Assembly: GCA_035510795.1 (NCBI GenBank) | Contig: DATKGL010000025.1 | Span: 1 to 64,000 of the forward strand | DNA from: DATKGL01 sp035510795 | GTDB taxonomy: Bacteria; Patescibacteriota; Saccharimonadia; Saccharimonadales; UBA4665 | DNA length: 64,000 nt | Direction of reading: 5' to 3' | In this document: positions 27,101 through 34,881 of the stretch, one piece after another | Numbering within the stretch: position 1 is the stretch's first letter | Layout of the letters: the number at the start of each line of letters is the position of its first letter | The notes under the pieces: generated by a model | The model's input: the letters and a program-made list of their open reading frames with translations, nothing else | Told to the model about the DNA's origin: nothing | Databases searched by the model: none | Position numbers and translations under genes: made by a program

Positions 27101-27778
27101 ATTTAAGTAATGCGCATCGCATGTAACCACGCACTCAATTTTCAGTTCAGCGGCTAATTTCAACGTTAAGTCAGTGACGCCAATTTGTTCTTTCCATTTT
27201 TTAGGGTGCTTTGGGTGGCCGTGATCCTGGACTTCGAGATAATAACGGTCTTTAAAGACCGACTTATACCACTGGGCGACGGCTTTTGCCTGATCATATT
27301 GGCCTTGCCTGAGCAAATCGCCGACTTCGCCTCCTATGCAGCCGCTTAAGATGATTAGTCCCTCATTATATTGTTCCAATAAGTCGTGATCGATGCGCGG
27401 CTTATAATACATCCCCTGTAGGTTGGCCGTGGTTGAAAGGCGCATCAAATTCTTATAACCCGCCGTGTTCATGGCCAAAATTACAAGGTGATAAATTTGT
27501 TTATCTTTCGACAGATCTTTATCCAAATAGCCACGGGCGGCAACATATGCTTCCATGCCGATTATTGGTTTGATTCCTTTGCTGCGGGCCTCGGTATAAA
27601 ATTCAATGGCACCCGAGAGTGTCCCGTGGTCAGTAATGGCAACAGCTTCCATGCCCAGCTGCTTAACCTTCTCGATTAAAGCCGGTATTTTTGTCAGACC
27701 ATCCAGCAAGCTGTATTGTGTGTGGTTATGTAGATGAACATAATCACTAGCTCTCAATTGTTTTTTTGATTTATCCAT
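24191..27778 (-). CDS. dnaE: DNA polymerase III alpha subunit
   Basis: The 1195-residue replicative polymerase has the DnaE1-type layout. The N-terminal PHP domain (about 12-280) begins HLHNHTQYSLLDGL. The polymerase core has catalytic acids in PDIDIDIQDSRR. The fingers/beta-binding region contains FPKAHAASYAHISYWTAY. Tandem helix-hairpin-helix, OB-fold (VNVGGSVTNVREISTKNGQKM broken into beta strands near 985) and a C-terminal domain complete it. It synthesises both strands with the beta clamp. It is monocistronic or heads its own transcript, with a TATAAT 17 nt before the ATG. Confidence 0.98.
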   Translation of the reverse strand: MDKSKKQLRASDYVHLHNHTQYSLLDGLTKIPALIEKVKQLGMEAVAITDHGTLSGAIEFYTEARSKGIKPIIGMEAYVAARGYLDKDLSKDKQIYHLVILAMNTAGYKNLMRLSTTANLQGMYYKPRIDHDLLEQYNEGLIILSGCIGGEVGDLLRQGQYDQAKAVAQWYKSVFKDRYYLEVQDHGHPKHPKKWKEQIGVTDLTLKLAAELKIECVVTCDAHYLNHEDQEAHEILLCVQTGSFLSDNKRMSLADFDLHVTDPNEVIDRWAEEHPDLISNTKKIADRCNVEIELGRILIPKFSVPKGETEYSHLKDLVYQGMARRYLNYDETKAEKLTVASAKKVLPKHLVERAEHELSVVNSMNFDGYFLIIADFINWGKKQGIVFGPGRGSAAGSVISYSLRITELDPLKYDLLFERFLNPDRISMPDIDIDIQDSRRDEVIQYCVDKYGTDKVANIVTFGRMAARNAVRDVARVLQVPYAESDRLAKMIPPPVQGRHIPLETSIKDNTDLKAEYRDNPTAKKVFDLAVQLEGTIRSHGVHAGGVVIAPDDIVNFAPLELAQKGVVATQYSMNPIEELGLLKIDFLGLSNLTIIKNALRIIKKLYKKDIDIATIPLDDKATFELLAQGNTTGVFQFESTGMKRYLRALKPTVFEDIIAMGALYRPGPMQFIDDFIARKNGQKKVKYLHEKLRNALSNTYGILVYQEQVMQIAKDLCGFTGGQADTLRKGVAKKKPEVLAALKKDFIDGAQRESDISLKTVEEFWTQLEAFAAYCFPKAHAASYAHISYWTAYLKANYPAPYMAAVMTSDFDNTDRLAIEITECRHMGMDVLAPDINESFREFAVVPGEKQTIRFALSAIKNVGTGAVDEIVKTRETSGPFKRIEDFLEQVSTKVVNRKSLESLIKAGAFDQFEDRSTLLHNIDGLVAYASRLQKQTLNGQTDLFIEMPDEVNTKPQLIIDRSGPPVSQREELAWERELLGLYLSHHPLASYAAFLDKNATPISSIDNKFDGKTVNVGGSVTNVREISTKNGQKMAFVRLEDQTNEIELVLFPSVYQQTTDVWLRDKVVLASGRVSNRAANKQTTDDYKILVDGAHEITPEELAKPTEGNSSAEAEDDPKNERVYIRIPDSKDQQILLSLKEVIDKYQGDTEVVLVLGEDNQRQAVKLPSKISCQEEVISALMDTFGQKNVKVK

Positions 27779-27852
27779 AACCCTCTTTGCTAACTATTAT
27801 AAACAAAGAACTAGAACATATGAATTTTAGATTACAGCACTAGGTGATTAAA

Positions 27853-28260
27853 TCAGTTGGTTTTAGAGAAAAATGCCTTTAAATGTTTGATTGTCTTCTC
27901 GGCTTCAACGACAGCAGCTTTTAATTCTTCGTCTTCGACATCACCTTCATGAAGGATGCTCAGTAGCTCTCTGACTTTCTGCTTAACCTTTTGCGCCTCT
28001 TTGACCGCTTCATCAAGTTGTTTGTCCGCTCGACCCTTATCGTCAGCTAAGATTTTTCTCGCTTGATCTATTAGCTTGCTCAACTCGGTGTGAGCTTCCT
28101 TTAATTTCTTTTCAGCCTGGACAATACTGTGCTGAGTGGCGCTTTTAATATCAGCCCGCGTCTGCTTACCGCTTTTGGGCGCAGTTAAAATACCGGCCAT
28201 AAAGCCGACGACTGCACCAAATATTGCTCCCTCAGTTACCTTTTTCAACCACTTTGCCAT
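27853..28260 (-). CDS. YtxH-like general stress protein
   Basis: The 135-residue protein has an N-terminal glycine-rich membrane helix (GAIFGAVVGFMAGILTAPKSGK, about 11-32; positions approximate), which is the YtxH signature. A long Lys/Glu/Ala-rich coiled coil (about 40-130) follows. YtxH proteins are membrane-associated and linked to general stress in Bacillus, with no defined biochemical function. AAGGAA lies 9 nt before the ATG. It follows the 85-residue membrane gene by 4 nt, so the two are one operon. Confidence 0.75.
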   Translation of the reverse strand: MAKWLKKVTEGAIFGAVVGFMAGILTAPKSGKQTRADIKSATQHSIVQAEKKLKEAHTELSKLIDQARKILADDKGRADKQLDEAVKEAQKVKQKVRELLSILHEGDVEDEELKAAVVEAEKTIKHLKAFFSKTN

Positions 28261-28264
28261 ACAA

Positions 28265-28522
28265 TTATTCCTTATTTTTCCTATTTTTAAAGACTTCGTA
28301 AATATTGTTTACTAACCGCCCAAAAGTTATCGAACCATCTGATTTCTGGAAAAAGTCACCGACTTTCTCGGCTGAGTCGGCGAATTTTTCAGCACGAGCA
28401 GTAAACCTTTTTAGCATTTGAACCAACTGCAAAAATTTCACTAGGCAAACAATGCCGATTAATAGGAAAACACTCAACACGCTCGAGACTATAATCAACA
28501 GAACATTCGAGGCTGTATTCAT
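28265..28522 (-). CDS. small membrane protein, 85 residues
   Basis: One membrane helix covers about residues 6-30 (VLLIIVSSVLSVFLLIGIV within it). An amphipathic region with FTARAEKFADSAEKVGDFFQ follows, and then a basic end. This resembles DUF948-type proteins that accompany YtxH in other bacteria, but the match is from layout only. It is the first gene of a two-gene operon with the YtxH-like gene and has its own extended -10 promoter. Confidence 0.6.
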   Translation of the reverse strand: MNTASNVLLIIVSSVLSVFLLIGIVCLVKFLQLVQMLKRFTARAEKFADSAEKVGDFFQKSDGSITFGRLVNNIYEVFKNRKNKE

Positions 28523-28532
28523 TAGTAAAGTA

Positions 28533-28541
28533 ATTATAGCA
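28533..28541 (-). promoter_or_regulatory. extended -10 promoter of the small membrane protein / YtxH operon
   Basis: TGCTATAAT on the minus strand is a perfect extended -10. It ends 10 nt before the ATG at 28522, so the leader would be only 3-4 nt. Confidence 0.6.
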
Positions 28542-28599
28542 TGCCCCAGGGCAAGGCCATACTGGCCCGCCGAGCTAATTTCATCAAGAACTAACTTGG

Positions 28600-30072
28600 T
28601 TAAGCGCCGATTTGCTCTTTGATCAGCTGCTCGGCCAAACGGGGATTAACTTTGCCCGAACTGGCCTTCATAATTTGGCCAACCAAAAATCCAATAGCTT
28701 TGGTTTGGCCATTTTTAATGTCATTGACAACTTGCGGGTTCTGCTTGATTACATCGGCCACTAATGTGTTTACGGTGGCCTGATCGGAAACCTGAATATA
28801 GCCATTCTCCTGTGCGTATTGCTCTATGTCTTCCGGCAATTGATCAGCTCCGAGCAGGACAATAATTAATTCTTTAGCTTTGGTTGAACTAAGCTTATTA
28901 TCTTTCGTCAAGCCGGCAACAGTCTGATAAATTTTATCCCGGTGGCTTGGCGCCGCTACGCTTGGATGCTCGCGGGTGTGGGGGATATCAACATTAACAA
29001 TCCAGTTAACCATTTGTTTGGCGAAGTCTTTGTTGCTCAAGTTTCGTTGAACGAGTTCCAGGTATTTCTCGCCAAAAAGGTCAATATTGGCTTCAAGTAA
29101 AATTTCTATTTGCGAGCGGTTCAGGCCTAACTCAGTAAGTACCTCCCGCCAGCGGGCCGGCAAGATTGGCATCTCATTTTCAATCTTCTTTACGTCTTCT
29201 TCGTTGAAAACTACCGGCGGCAAATCCGGATCGGGAAAATAACGGTAATCATTAGCCTCCTCTTTGCTCCTCTGCGAAAATGTCTTTTGCTTTAAGTCGT
29301 CCCAGCCTCTGGTTTCTTGAGTAATCTTTTCGCCTCGGTTTAATAATCCGGTTTGGCGTTTAACCTCAAACTCAACTGCTTTCTCGACCGAACGGAAAGA
29401 GTTGAGGTTCTTTGTCTCGGTTCTCGTTCCAAGTTCAGACCCGGGAGCGGCAAGGCTGACATTTACATCGAAGCGCATATTACCATAGAACAAATCGGCG
29501 TCAGACACGTCGGCATAGCGCATCAACAGATAAAGCTCATGAGCATATGCTTTAGCTTCGGCAGCTGAATGCATATCAGGCTCAGATACTATTTCCAGCA
29601 ACGGCGTCCCGGCTCGGTTTAGATCAACCAGGCTGTAGTCTTTGTCGGCCGGATGAATATTTTTTCCGGCATCTTCTTCCAAATGAGCCCTGGTGATTCT
29701 AATTTCCTTGGTTTGACCATCAACATCAATTATTACTTTGCCGGCTTTAATAATCGGCTGATCATACTGGGTAATCTGATAACCTTTGGGCAAATCAGGA
29801 TAGAAATAATGTTTGCGGTCGAATTTGCTGAATAACTCCGGCTTGGCGTTGAGCGCGTAGGCCGCTCGGCATGCTAAATGCAAAACATCTTTGTTTAATA
29901 CCGGCAGAGCACCGGGTAGACCAAAACAAATATGGCTGACCAAAGTATTGGGCTCAGCACCCCGGGCATCATTGCCTACGCCGGCAAACAACTTAGACTT
30001 TGTCTTGAGCTGGACATGGCATTCAATGCCGATAGTTGTCACTAAAGCAGTGGGGGTATCTTTTCCATTCAT
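28600..30072 (-). CDS. gatB: Asp-tRNA(Asn)/Glu-tRNA(Gln) amidotransferase subunit B
   Basis: The 490-residue kinase-like subunit recognises and activates misacylated tRNA. The opening IGIECHVQLKTKSKLFAG, then KFDRKHYFYPDLPKGYQI and SLVDLNRAGTPLLEIVSEPD, are GatB hallmarks. The C-terminal YqeY-like tail (about 340-490) ends with VGQIMKASSGKVNPRLAEQL. With GatA and GatC it converts Glu-tRNA(Gln) or Asp-tRNA(Asn) to the amide forms. The gene overlaps the membrane gene upstream by 4 nt and ends the operon gatC-gatA-X-gatB. Confidence 0.98.
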   Translation of the reverse strand: MNGKDTPTALVTTIGIECHVQLKTKSKLFAGVGNDARGAEPNTLVSHICFGLPGALPVLNKDVLHLACRAAYALNAKPELFSKFDRKHYFYPDLPKGYQITQYDQPIIKAGKVIIDVDGQTKEIRITRAHLEEDAGKNIHPADKDYSLVDLNRAGTPLLEIVSEPDMHSAAEAKAYAHELYLLMRYADVSDADLFYGNMRFDVNVSLAAPGSELGTRTETKNLNSFRSVEKAVEFEVKRQTGLLNRGEKITQETRGWDDLKQKTFSQRSKEEANDYRYFPDPDLPPVVFNEEDVKKIENEMPILPARWREVLTELGLNRSQIEILLEANIDLFGEKYLELVQRNLSNKDFAKQMVNWIVNVDIPHTREHPSVAAPSHRDKIYQTVAGLTKDNKLSSTKAKELIIVLLGADQLPEDIEQYAQENGYIQVSDQATVNTLVADVIKQNPQVVNDIKNGQTKAIGFLVGQIMKASSGKVNPRLAEQLIKEQIGA

Positions 30073-30470
30073 AGGGCGTTCAGATCTTTCAGAGCTTTTA
30101 GAAAACCGAGTAAAGCTGTGCGGACTTGCTTTTTGCCAAGCTGCAGGTTGGACTGGTGATCAACTTTTGATGACAGCTTATGGCTAGACCAAACAGCGTC
30201 GTTGTTTGAGAGCTCATGCTGCGCCGAGACTAACCGTTCACCCATCGTCTTGCCCTTGAAATGTTTCTTCTTGAGCGCTTCATCAAGTAATTTGTCGGCA
30301 CCGGTGATAGCATTAGGCCAACTTTTTTTATTGGCGCAAAGTTTTTGCAGTTCGGCCCACTGTCTTTGGAAATGGAGCGGGCGTAGTTTTCGACGACGCC
30401 ACAACCACAATAAGCCAACCAACAACAAGATGATTAGCCCGGCGGCGGCAATTATAATTATTCTCAACAT
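30069..30470 (-). CDS. small membrane-anchored protein between gatA and gatB
   Basis: The 133-residue protein begins with a membrane helix (about 2-25) ending in a Trp/Arg cluster WLWRRRKLRP, followed by a soluble basic helical domain. Segments WAELQKLCANKKSWPNAI and ADKLLDEALKKKHFKGKTMG are conserved-looking, but I cannot name the family. It overlaps gatA by 7 nt and gatB by 4 nt, so it is cotranslated with the amidotransferase. It may tether something to the membrane, but no link to transamidation is shown. Confidence 0.7.
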   Translation of the reverse strand: MLRIIIIAAAGLIILLLVGLLWLWRRRKLRPLHFQRQWAELQKLCANKKSWPNAITGADKLLDEALKKKHFKGKTMGERLVSAQHELSNNDAVWSSHKLSSKVDHQSNLQLGKKQVRTALLGFLKALKDLNAL

Positions 30471-31891
30471 TTGATCAAACCCTCAACTGTCTTGGCCAGC
30501 CCGAGAAGTTTGCGGTCGGCTCGCTGCGGGGCCATCAGCTGCAACCCTACCGGTAAACCATCAACCATCCCACCCGGCAAGCTGATGGCTGGCAAGCCGG
30601 CTAAATTTACCCCAACCGTCATGATGTCGGTTAAATACATTTTTAATGGATCGTCGACATTTTCACCTATTTTAAAAGCAGTCATCGGCGCCGTCGGACC
30701 AATCAGAAAGTCGACTCGCCCAAAGGCTTCATTAAACTCATTGATCAGTTTAGTCCTGACCGTTTGCGCTTTTACGTAATAGGCATCGTAATAGCCGCTA
30801 CTGAGGACATAGCTGCCAACCATTATCCGCCGTTTGGCTTCTTTGCCGAAGCCAATTGAACGGGACTGGAGATAGCTTTCTTCGAGAGTGCGGGCATCAG
30901 GATAACTATAACCAAATCTTTGGCCATCGTAGCGGCCTAGATTGCTGCTGACTTCGGCCGGACAAACAATATAGTAAACAGCCAAAGCCAGCGGTAGGGA
31001 CGGCAGACTGACGTCAGTTATCTCAGCTCCGGCTTTGGTAAGCTTATCAATATTGGATTGGATGAGCTGTTTAATCATGGGGTCAAGGCTGTCATCAAAA
31101 TACTCTTTTATCAGACCTACTTTCTGACCTTTTAATTCGAGACTAAGATCGTCATAGCTCATTTTGTCACGCTCAATAGTGGTGCTGTCTAGGTTGTCTT
31201 GGCCGGCCATAACATCAGTAACTAGTGCGACATCATCTACGGACATGGCTAGCGGACCAACAACATCAAGACTGCTGGCCATCGCAACCACACCGCTGCG
31301 TGAAATCAAACCATAGGTCGGCTTATAGCCGACGCAGCCGCAGAAACTGGCCGGCAATCTGATTGAACCGCCGGTATCGCTGCCAATAGCAAACGGAGTC
31401 ATACCCAAGCTTACGGCAGCCGCAGAACCGCCGGAACTTCCACCGGCGACACGAGTTTTGTCGTGAGGATTTTTTGTCACCATGAAATCGCTGTTCTCGG
31501 TGCTGGATCCGTGGGCAAAAGCATCTAGGTTGGCCTTAGCTACGCAAATGGCCCCTTCCGCCTCCAGCCGTTCAATAGCCGTCGCCTGATAGGGCGCGTT
31601 AAATCCTTTTAGAATATTGCTGCCGGCGGTAGTTTCAGCTCCAAATGCTAAAAAATTATCTTTGGCGATAAATGGTACGCCGGCTAAGCGCCCAGCATCT
31701 TGGTGATTGGATGATTTTTCGTCGATCTCTTTTGCCCGCAGTTTTGCGCGCTCTTCAACAGTAGTGATGATTGCATCGTAGGCGGCTTGTTCTTTAATGG
31801 CTCCCAGCGCCTTTTCTACCAAGTCAGTCGCTTTCAGTTTTGAGCTCCGCACGTCATCGGCGATTGATCTGATTGCTTGCCAGTCGCTCAT
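30464..31891 (-). CDS. gatA: Asp-tRNA(Asn)/Glu-tRNA(Gln) amidotransferase subunit A
   Basis: The 475-residue amidase-signature subunit supplies ammonia from glutamine. The Ser-cisSer-Lys triad is visible: Lys in GVPFIAKDNF, and serines in VAGGSSGGSAAA and GSDTGGSIRLPASFCG. The C-terminal GLPVGLQLMAPQ is typical. It overlaps gatC upstream by 4 nt (ATGA type) and gene X downstream by 7 nt. Confidence 0.98.
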   Translation of the reverse strand: MSDWQAIRSIADDVRSSKLKATDLVEKALGAIKEQAAYDAIITTVEERAKLRAKEIDEKSSNHQDAGRLAGVPFIAKDNFLAFGAETTAGSNILKGFNAPYQATAIERLEAEGAICVAKANLDAFAHGSSTENSDFMVTKNPHDKTRVAGGSSGGSAAAVSLGMTPFAIGSDTGGSIRLPASFCGCVGYKPTYGLISRSGVVAMASSLDVVGPLAMSVDDVALVTDVMAGQDNLDSTTIERDKMSYDDLSLELKGQKVGLIKEYFDDSLDPMIKQLIQSNIDKLTKAGAEITDVSLPSLPLALAVYYIVCPAEVSSNLGRYDGQRFGYSYPDARTLEESYLQSRSIGFGKEAKRRIMVGSYVLSSGYYDAYYVKAQTVRTKLINEFNEAFGRVDFLIGPTAPMTAFKIGENVDDPLKMYLTDIMTVGVNLAGLPAISLPGGMVDGLPVGLQLMAPQRADRKLLGLAKTVEGLIKC

Positions 31892-32181
31892 TCTAATATT
31901 CTCTTAACCTTAATCTGCTGCTCCTGAACGTTGGGGACGTTTTTCAGCAGATCAGCTGGGCTATAGCCATAATCAATTATTTTGTCGGGGCGAGTCGAAT
32001 TAACCAAACCAGTTACCTGGCTGGTCGGAACTAGGCCTTTAGTATCAACTTTTTGCAGCTGCTCGACATAATTTAAAATATTATTTATATCTGTAGTGAA
32101 TTCGGTAATTTCGGATTCAGTTAAGCTTAATTTAGATAATTGAGCCAACTTTAATATATCCTCGCGAGTCAACTTCGCCAT
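31888..32181 (-). CDS. gatC: Asp-tRNA(Asn)/Glu-tRNA(Gln) amidotransferase subunit C
   Basis: The 97-residue protein has the usual GatC pattern: LTREDILKLAQLSKLSLTE, then INNILNYVEQLQKVDT, and an extended tail that wraps GatA. It stabilises the GatA-GatB interface. It is the first gene of the gat operon. An extended -10 ends 6 nt before the ATG and there is no Shine-Dalgarno, so the mRNA is predicted to be leaderless. Confidence 0.95.
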   Translation of the reverse strand: MAKLTREDILKLAQLSKLSLTESEITEFTTDINNILNYVEQLQKVDTKGLVPTSQVTGLVNSTRPDKIIDYGYSPADLLKNVPNVQEQQIKVKRILE

Positions 32182-32187
32182 TTTATA

Positions 32188-32196
32188 AGTATAGCA
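32188..32196 (-). promoter_or_regulatory. extended -10 promoter of the gat operon, leaderless
   Basis: TGCTATACT (TGnTATAMT form) on the minus strand. TATACT at 32188-32193 ends 6 nt before the gatC ATG, which would place the transcription start at the start codon itself. Confidence 0.65.
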
Positions 32197-32220
32197 GGCT
32201 TTTATGAGTCATTACTCGGC

Positions 32221-34185
32221 TCACATTTTAGCTTTGATGTCGTTGATGATATCTCTGAGTTCAGCGGCTTTTTCGAACTCAAGATTGGCTGCCGCCAATT
32301 CCATCTGTCCGCTTAGGTCCCGTACCAGCATTTTATATTCGTCTTTAGGAATCTTATTCAGATTAAGTTTGGCTGATTTCGCTTCTTCCGGCAATTCCGG
32401 CTTCATGCCCTCGCTAATTGCTTTTTTGATACCTTTAGGCGTTATGCCATGGCTCTTATTATAATTTTCCTGAACTGCCCGGCGGCGGTTAGTCTCATCG
32501 ATCGCCGATTGCATACTGCCGGTAACATGGTCAGCGTACATCAGTACCCGGCCGTCAATGTGACGGGCTGCCCGGCCGATAGTCTGAATCAGAGCTTGTT
32601 CGCTTCGTAAAAATCCTTCCTTATCAGCGTCGAGAATAGCCACCAGACTGACTTCGGGTAAATCCAAACCTTCTCGGAGAAGATTGATCCCGACTAATAC
32701 GTCATAGGTACCCAGCCTAAGATCACGAAGAATATCGGTACGCTCAAGCGTTTCAACGTCGCTGTGGATATAGGCCACTTTAACCTCGATTTCCTGCAAA
32801 TATTCGGCCAAATCCTCGGCCATTCTTTTAGTCAGAGTCGTAACTAGCACCCGCTGGCCTTTCTTGGTTGTAGCTCTGATTTCATTGATTAGATCGTCAA
32901 TCTGATTGTCGATTGGCCGGACATCAATCGCCGGGTCAACCAGCCCGGTCGGCCGGATTACCTGCTCAGTGGGATCGGGAGAACGGCTAAGCTCATATTG
33001 GGCGGGGGTAGCACTGACGTAAACGACCTTATTAATGTGCCTCTCAAACTCTGAAAATGTCAGTGGCCGGTTATCAAGGGCACTGGGTAAACGAAAGCCA
33101 TAATCAACCAACACTTCTTTACGGGCCCGATCACCATTGTACATGCCCCTTACTTGAGGTATTGTCATGTGCGATTCGTCGATAAAAAGCAAATAATCAT
33201 CAGGAAAATAATCGAGCAATGTCGCCGGCTGCTCGCCGGGCTCACGATCCGTCAGGTAGCGGCTGTAATTTTCGATGCCCTTGACAAAACCTGTCTCCTC
33301 CAGCATCTCAAGATCAAATCTGGTTCGCTGCTCTAGGCGCTGCGCTTCCAGCAATTTGCCTTCTTTTTTAAATTGAGCCAGGCGCTTCACGAGCTCTTCT
33401 TCGATTTTAATCAATGCCGCCTTCAACTTTTCATTAGGAGTAACATAGTGACTACTAGGATATATTGTCAGCTTATCCGGGGCACTGAGAATTTCACCGG
33501 TCAGCGGATCGATTTTGGTAATCCGCTCAACTTCATCACCGAAAAATTCAATCCTGTAGGCCAGCTCTTCGCCGGCCGGAAAAACATCAACGACGTCGCC
33601 GCGGACTCTGAAAGTACTCCTGTGAAAATCAATGTCGTTACGCTGATATTGAATGTCGTTCAAGCGCCGCATAAATCTATCGCGCTTAAGCAACTCTTTC
33701 GTGCCGACGTTGATTGATAAGCTACTATAATCTTCCACCGACCCGATTCCATAGATACAGCTGACGCTAGCGACGATCAGAACATCCGGCCGCGACAGCA
33801 GCGCATCGGTAGCAGCATGTCTTAGCCGGTCAATCTCATCATTTATCTGGCTGTCTTTTTCGATATAGGTATCAGTTCGGGGCATATAGGCCTCGGGCTG
33901 GTAATAGTCGAAGTAACTGACAAAGTAGTGCACGGCATTGTTAGGGAAAAATCGCTTAAACTCACCGTACAACTGGGCGGCGAGCGTTTTGTTGTGGCTT
34001 AGTACTAAGGTTGGTTTTTGAATATTGCTGACGATGTTGGCCATGGTAAAAGTTTTGCCTGACCCGGTAACTCCCAGCAATACCTGGCTGGAAAGACCAT
34101 CGTTCAATCCTTTGGTCAGATGTTTAATTGCCCCTGGCTGGTCGCCAGTTGGCTGATAATCGCTCTCAATGCTAAACTTCGGCAC
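32221..34185 (-). CDS. uvrB: excinuclease ABC subunit B
   Basis: The 654-residue damage-verification helicase of nucleotide excision repair. Walker A is GVTGSGKTFTMANI. The beta-hairpin region with YYQPEAYMPRTDTYIEKD follows. Helicase motif V/VI is VGINLLREGLDLPEVSLVA and QTIGRAARH. The C-terminal UVR domain (about 615-650, with AAANLEFEKAAELRD) contacts UvrC. The start is GTG at 34185 and it lacks a Shine-Dalgarno. It follows the LOG-family gene by 48 nt and precedes the gat operon. Confidence 0.98.
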   Translation of the reverse strand: MPKFSIESDYQPTGDQPGAIKHLTKGLNDGLSSQVLLGVTGSGKTFTMANIVSNIQKPTLVLSHNKTLAAQLYGEFKRFFPNNAVHYFVSYFDYYQPEAYMPRTDTYIEKDSQINDEIDRLRHAATDALLSRPDVLIVASVSCIYGIGSVEDYSSLSINVGTKELLKRDRFMRRLNDIQYQRNDIDFHRSTFRVRGDVVDVFPAGEELAYRIEFFGDEVERITKIDPLTGEILSAPDKLTIYPSSHYVTPNEKLKAALIKIEEELVKRLAQFKKEGKLLEAQRLEQRTRFDLEMLEETGFVKGIENYSRYLTDREPGEQPATLLDYFPDDYLLFIDESHMTIPQVRGMYNGDRARKEVLVDYGFRLPSALDNRPLTFSEFERHINKVVYVSATPAQYELSRSPDPTEQVIRPTGLVDPAIDVRPIDNQIDDLINEIRATTKKGQRVLVTTLTKRMAEDLAEYLQEIEVKVAYIHSDVETLERTDILRDLRLGTYDVLVGINLLREGLDLPEVSLVAILDADKEGFLRSEQALIQTIGRAARHIDGRVLMYADHVTGSMQSAIDETNRRRAVQENYNKSHGITPKGIKKAISEGMKPELPEEAKSAKLNLNKIPKDEYKMLVRDLSGQMELAAANLEFEKAAELRDIINDIKAKM

Positions 34186-34192
34186 AACAATA

Positions 34193-34201
34193 ATTGTATC
34201 A
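34193..34201 (-). promoter_or_regulatory. extended -10 promoter of uvrB, leaderless candidate
   Basis: TGATACAAT on the minus strand: TACAAT at 34193-34198 ends 7 nt before the GTG start. A leaderless GTG would be unusual, so the real start or promoter should be tested. Confidence 0.4.
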
Positions 34202-34233
34202 AGCCTCGGCTAAAGAGACTCCATCAAATCACT

Positions 34234-34881
34234 TCAGCCTTGATGGCCCAAGTGCTCATCCGGGTGCAAAAACCAGTGCCCATCCGATTTTGTGAGATCC
34301 TCATGAATATCCCTATATTTCTGATCGGCTCGCTCGATTACTTTTTGGACTAATCTGTCAGGGTCGTCGTCATATATGACTATGCTGTCGTGCGGCGGTT
34401 CTAATATCTGCATCAGACTTTCGATTATGTCGGCCGTTCCACCGCTGCCGGTTAAGATACCGCATGGCTTGCCGGCCTCCAAAGCTGAGGTGAATTCATG
34501 CAGGCTGCCAAATCGGCCGCCAATTGTTATAACGGCGTCACTGGATTGAACCAGATATAGATCCCGGCCGACGTAATGAAGTCCGGTAAAATTAACAAAA
34601 TCATAACAATCATACGGCAGGCGGTATTTGTGCAGGTGCTCTCGCAGCGAGGCCGCCGGCGAGAAGCCGACACTCATACCACCGGCTTCTTTGGCGCCAT
34701 AAGCTGCATAGTAAGGCAGGCCCAGGGTTGCACCGGTTGTTAAAATTTGCCCCGACTTGGCTATAGCCCGGCCGAGCTCTAAGGCTTTTTGGTAAGATTC
34801 TCTGACAGTTTCGCCGGAAGCGGCTCCCGAAACACAAATTGAATAGCGCAAAACTCGTTTAAAGGGTGTCGGTGACATCAA
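34234..34881 (-). CDS. LOG/SLOG-family nucleotide-binding protein
   Basis: The 215-residue Rossmann-like protein has the SLOG pattern. ILTTGATLGLPYYAAYGAKE is the first glycine-rich nucleotide loop, and ITIGGRFGSLHEFTSAL the second (positions about 120-136). Relatives include LOG phosphoribohydrolases, which release cytokinin-type bases from nucleotides, and molybdenum-cofactor carrier proteins. The LOG catalytic motif PGGxGTxxE is replaced by GGRFGSLHE, so the activity is uncertain. It overlaps the end of the unrecognised gene upstream by 4 nt. Confidence 0.7.
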   Translation of the reverse strand: MMSPTPFKRVLRYSICVSGAASGETVRESYQKALELGRAIAKSGQILTTGATLGLPYYAAYGAKEAGGMSVGFSPAASLREHLHKYRLPYDCYDFVNFTGLHYVGRDLYLVQSSDAVITIGGRFGSLHEFTSALEAGKPCGILTGSGGTADIIESLMQILEPPHDSIVIYDDDPDRLVQKVIERADQKYRDIHEDLTKSDGHWFLHPDEHLGHQG

